Shown piece by piece: positions 63,460 to 64,000 of a DNA stretch of 64,000 nt. The notes under the pieces were generated by a model. That model was not told the DNA's origin and made no database searches. It saw only the letters and a list, made by a program, of their open reading frames with translations. Position numbers and translations under genes: made by a program. Origin of the DNA: Cryoendolithus antarcticus (taxonomy: Eukaryota; Ascomycota; Dothideomycetes; Cladosporiales; Cladosporiaceae); NCBI GenBank assembly GCA_002077065.1, contig NAJO01000012.1, positions 496,001 to 560,000 on the forward strand, written 5' to 3'. The number at the start of each line of letters is the position of its first letter. Positions within the stretch are counted from its first letter, which is position 1.

Positions 63460-64000
63460 TCAGCGCAGAGCAGGCACAGACACACCTCTCTTGCCCTGCC
63501 TGAGTAGACTACCGACACTAGCTGGCGCACACGGCGTATGCTCAGTCTCGGTCACCCCCTTCTCCTCGATATGCGCGGGACCTTCGGTGGCACGATGCTG
63601 CATTTCCTTGGGCCCAACCGCTTCGGTAGTAATGGCACCTGTATTCCGCCTTCCTCTCTGCCTCGTACCCTTCTGCTTCCTGTCCTTTTGCTTCGTGCCA
63701 CTACGCTTTTGCGTCTTCTTGATCCTGTCACTCGTCTGCTTGCTCTGCCCAACATCTACATGAAGCTCGGTGTGATCATCATGGCCTCGCAATTCCACCA
63801 ACCTAGCGACGGCGAAACGGAAAGATTCAGCGTGCCGCAAAATCACACCTCTTGTGTCCATAGTCCCGCCCATCCTGCCCTGCTTGGCGATGAAGTCTTC
63901 ATCCATGCTGTCATAGAACTCCACACTAGCAGAATTCTGGAGCCTCTTACCAGCAGCTTCGATGCGATCAGTGTACTTGGGACCAAAGTACGACAGCCGG
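63460..64000 (-). CDS. Partial gene running in from the right edge, unknown
   Basis: An open minus-strand frame enters at 64000 and stops at 63460, giving 179 visible residues. The first part looks well folded (YFGPKYTDRIEAAGKRLQ, FYDSMDEDFIAKQGRMGG, TRGVILRHAESFRFAVARL). The second part is basic and low in complexity (SDRIKKTQKRSGTKQKDRKQ), possibly a nuclear-localisation or nucleic-acid-contacting tail. The start codon and any N-terminal domain are outside the window. The family is unrecognised. The C-terminal third might be read-through of an intron. Confidence 0.5.
   Translation of the reverse strand, partial: RLSYFGPKYTDRIEAAGKRLQNSASVEFYDSMDEDFIAKQGRMGGTMDTRGVILRHAESFRFAVARLVELRGHDDHTELHVDVGQSKQTSDRIKKTQKRSGTKQKDRKQKGTRQRGRRNTGAITTEAVGPKEMQHRATEGPAHIEEKGVTETEHTPCAPASVGSLLRQGKRGVSVPALR

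Overview
The window is nuclear DNA of a filamentous ascomycete, most likely a Dothideomycete of the Mycosphaerellales/Capnodiales type. The evidence is about 25 protein-coding genes on both strands, most split by 43-121 nt GT-AG introns with CTRAY branch sites, CT-rich leaders before start codons, and a gene set that includes PIR and BYS1 cell-surface proteins, a GH131 glucanase, an Stc1-domain protein and MFS/choline-sulfatase genes. I see no virus, rRNA, tRNA, CRISPR array or intact transposon. The lineage is inference; no alignment was run.

Layout. 1-1.7 kb: 5' part of a TBC Rab-GAP. 2.8-3.8 kb: a GIY-YIG/zinc-finger gene broken by two in-frame stops. 4.9-8.3 kb: two neighbouring Zn-dependent alcohol dehydrogenases, the first with an abnormal GT-GG intron. 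9.1-11.4 kb: a long disordered protein. 12.8-13.9 kb: a PIR-like wall protein. 16.2-18 kb: choline sulfatase. 18.7-19.5 kb: peptidyl-tRNA hydrolase 2. 20.8-21.7 kb: a BYS1-like secreted protein. 23.1-25.6 kb: an MFS exporter. 26.4-27 kb: a GNAT acetyltransferase. 28-29.4 kb: ribosomal protein L3. 30-31 kb: GH131. 32-33.2 kb: a single-pass Ser/Thr-rich membrane protein. 33.5-34.1 kb: AP-3 sigma, divergent from cytosolic leucyl-tRNA synthetase (34.4-37.8 kb). 38.3-40.3 kb: RAD7. 40.6-41.5 kb: a proline-rich unknown. 42.3-43.4 kb: a CCCH zinc-finger protein. 43.8-44.8 kb: proteasome alpha2. 45.4-47.05 kb: anthranilate synthase I. 47.2-48 kb: an RBR-like protein without RING1. 48.5-49.8 kb: a coiled-coil unknown. 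50.4-51.7 kb: an Stc1-domain protein. 52.5-53.1 kb: cytochrome c. 53.8-54.8 kb: a short-chain dehydrogenase. 55.5-58.4 kb: a tandem pair of Cys-rich membrane proteins. 59.1-62 kb: a large unknown. 62-62.9 kb: a second, damaged RBR gene. 63.5-64 kb: a partial unknown.

The genes are independent units. Housekeeping genes (translation, proteasome, respiration, Trp synthesis, vesicle traffic, DNA repair) alternate with fast-evolving surface or secreted genes. There is no operon-like organisation and no secondary-metabolite cluster.

The most unusual theme is the number of otherwise intact genes with single lesions or odd splicing: two stops in the GIY-YIG gene, a stop plus a frameshift in the second RBR gene, a missing RING1 in the first, a GT-GG intron in an alcohol dehydrogenase, two GC-AG introns, and a possible frame slip offset by a shifted splice donor.
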